Positions 33,746 through 34,351 of a stretch of 34,351 bases of DNA are shown here, one piece after another (position 1 is the first letter of the stretch; each line of letters begins with the position of its first letter). Position numbers and translations under genes: made by a program. Under the pieces are notes generated by a model, which ran no database searches, was not told where the DNA came from, and saw nothing but the letters and a program-made list of their open reading frames with translations. The DNA is taken from the NCBI GenBank assembly GCA_902556205.1, contig CACDVH010000017.1, forward strand, positions 1-34,351, in the 5' to 3' direction. Origin of the DNA: an uncultured Gammaproteobacteria bacterium. Lineage in GTDB: Bacteria > Pseudomonadota > Gammaproteobacteria > PS1 > Pseudothioglobaceae.

Positions 33746-34351
33746 ATTTGCAGCCCCATACGATTATTAACTGCGCGCTCCATTCTTCCAACGATAGTCA
33801 CTAGGGTTGCAGAAATCACTGAAGCAGTAATCAAAGCAGCCCAAATAAGATTCGTTTGGCCATAATATGAGCCAGATAATAGGCGAGCACCAAGACCTCC
33901 TTGAGCACCAGCAGGAAGCTCTGCTACAATTGCCCCAACAACGCTCAGAGCAATAGCTACTTTTAAACTGGCAAATAAATAAGGAATCGATGCAGGAAGG
34001 CGTAATTTCCAAAAAACCTCTGCTTTTGATGCTGAATAACTGCTCATAAGGTCTACCAAGATAATACTTGGTGACCTTAAACCTTTAACCATACCAACAA
34101 CCACAGGAAAAAAACAAAGATAGGTTGAGATCGTTGCTTTTGGAACTAAGCCAATAATACCCATTGAACCTAACACAACAACAATCATAGGAGCTATTGC
34201 AAGAATTGGAATAGTTTGTGATGCAATGATCCATGGCATTAAGGTTCGATCCAGTGCTGCCACATAAACAATACCTACAGACAACACAATACCAAGAAAG
34301 GTGCCCATTACAAAGCCAACCATCGAAGATGATAAAGTCACTCCAGAGTGA
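33742..34351 (-). CDS. ABC transporter permease, 5' end beyond the window
   Basis: The frame is open to the window edge, so the N-terminus is missing; a GTG at 34341 is in frame but is not likely to be the true start. The visible 203 codons span most of a BPD-type permease domain, with several membrane segments and the EAA loop SASKAEVFWKLRLPASIPYLFASL. The gene overlaps the next permease by 4 bases. The ATPase of the system is not in this window and is expected upstream (beyond 34351). Confidence 0.9.
   Translation of the reverse strand, partial: HSGVTLSSSMVGFVMGTFLGIVLSVGIVYVAALDRTLMPWIIASQTIPILAIAPMIVVVLGSMGIIGLVPKATISTYLCFFPVVVGMVKGLRSPSIILVDLMSSYSASKAEVFWKLRLPASIPYLFASLKVAIALSVVGAIVAELPAGAQGGLGARLLSGSYYGQTNLIWAALITASVISATLVTIVGRMERAVNNRMGLQI

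Overview
The window is a compact, AT-rich stretch of a bacterial chromosome that reads as a marine, free-living gammaproteobacterium with a streamlined genome. AroC, UvrB and QueE look proteobacterial, intergenic spaces are very short, convergent genes often abut or overlap, and many genes are for uptake and breakdown of organic nitrogen compounds. A SUP05/Thioglobus-like lineage is my guess from the overall look; it is not proven by anything here. There are no rRNA or tRNA genes, insertion sequences, prophage or CRISPR arrays that I can see.

Layout. Bases 1-3044: the 3' end of an NAD(P)-binding protein gene, then aroC (chorismate synthase) and a SulP anion transporter. Bases 3057-6394 (minus): uvrB, queE and an unknown lipoprotein. 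Bases 6456-10553: an aspartate-type aminotransferase, an aldehyde dehydrogenase and an M81 (MlrC-like) peptidase/amidase. Bases 10546-13585: a beta-lactamase-fold serine hydrolase, two paralogous small membrane proteins each with its own terminator, and an EamA exporter. Bases 13594-14146: a ribbon-helix-helix protein and a small coiled-coil protein next to a set of GTATAC repeats. Bases 14306-18015: an alpha/beta hydrolase, a phytanoyl-CoA-dioxygenase-like enzyme, a DUF6356-like protein, a secreted protein, a MazG-like pyrophosphohydrolase, a small membrane protein and an NTF2-like protein.

Bases 18098-23171 hold amino acid oxidation genes: two DAO-type FAD oxidoreductases, a saccharopine-dehydrogenase-family protein and a DpkA-type cyclic imino acid reductase. 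Together they suggest lysine/pipecolate metabolism around the cyclic imine piperideine-6-carboxylate.

Bases 23191-34351 (all minus) form the most coherent block. In order of transcription it holds an ABC permease (cut by the window edge), a second permease, an NMT1-type binding protein, dihydropyrimidinase, preT, preA, a RutR-like TetR regulator, prpB, prpC and prpD. A perfect RutR-type operator, TTGACCATTTGGTCAA, lies at 30040-30055 just ahead of preT. The gene order suggests that uptake and reductive degradation of uracil/thymine are wired to the 2-methylcitrate cycle. This is chemically sensible because thymine degradation can end in propionyl-CoA. Beta-ureidopropionase, the later enzymes and the ABC ATPase are not in the window and may lie beyond base 34351.
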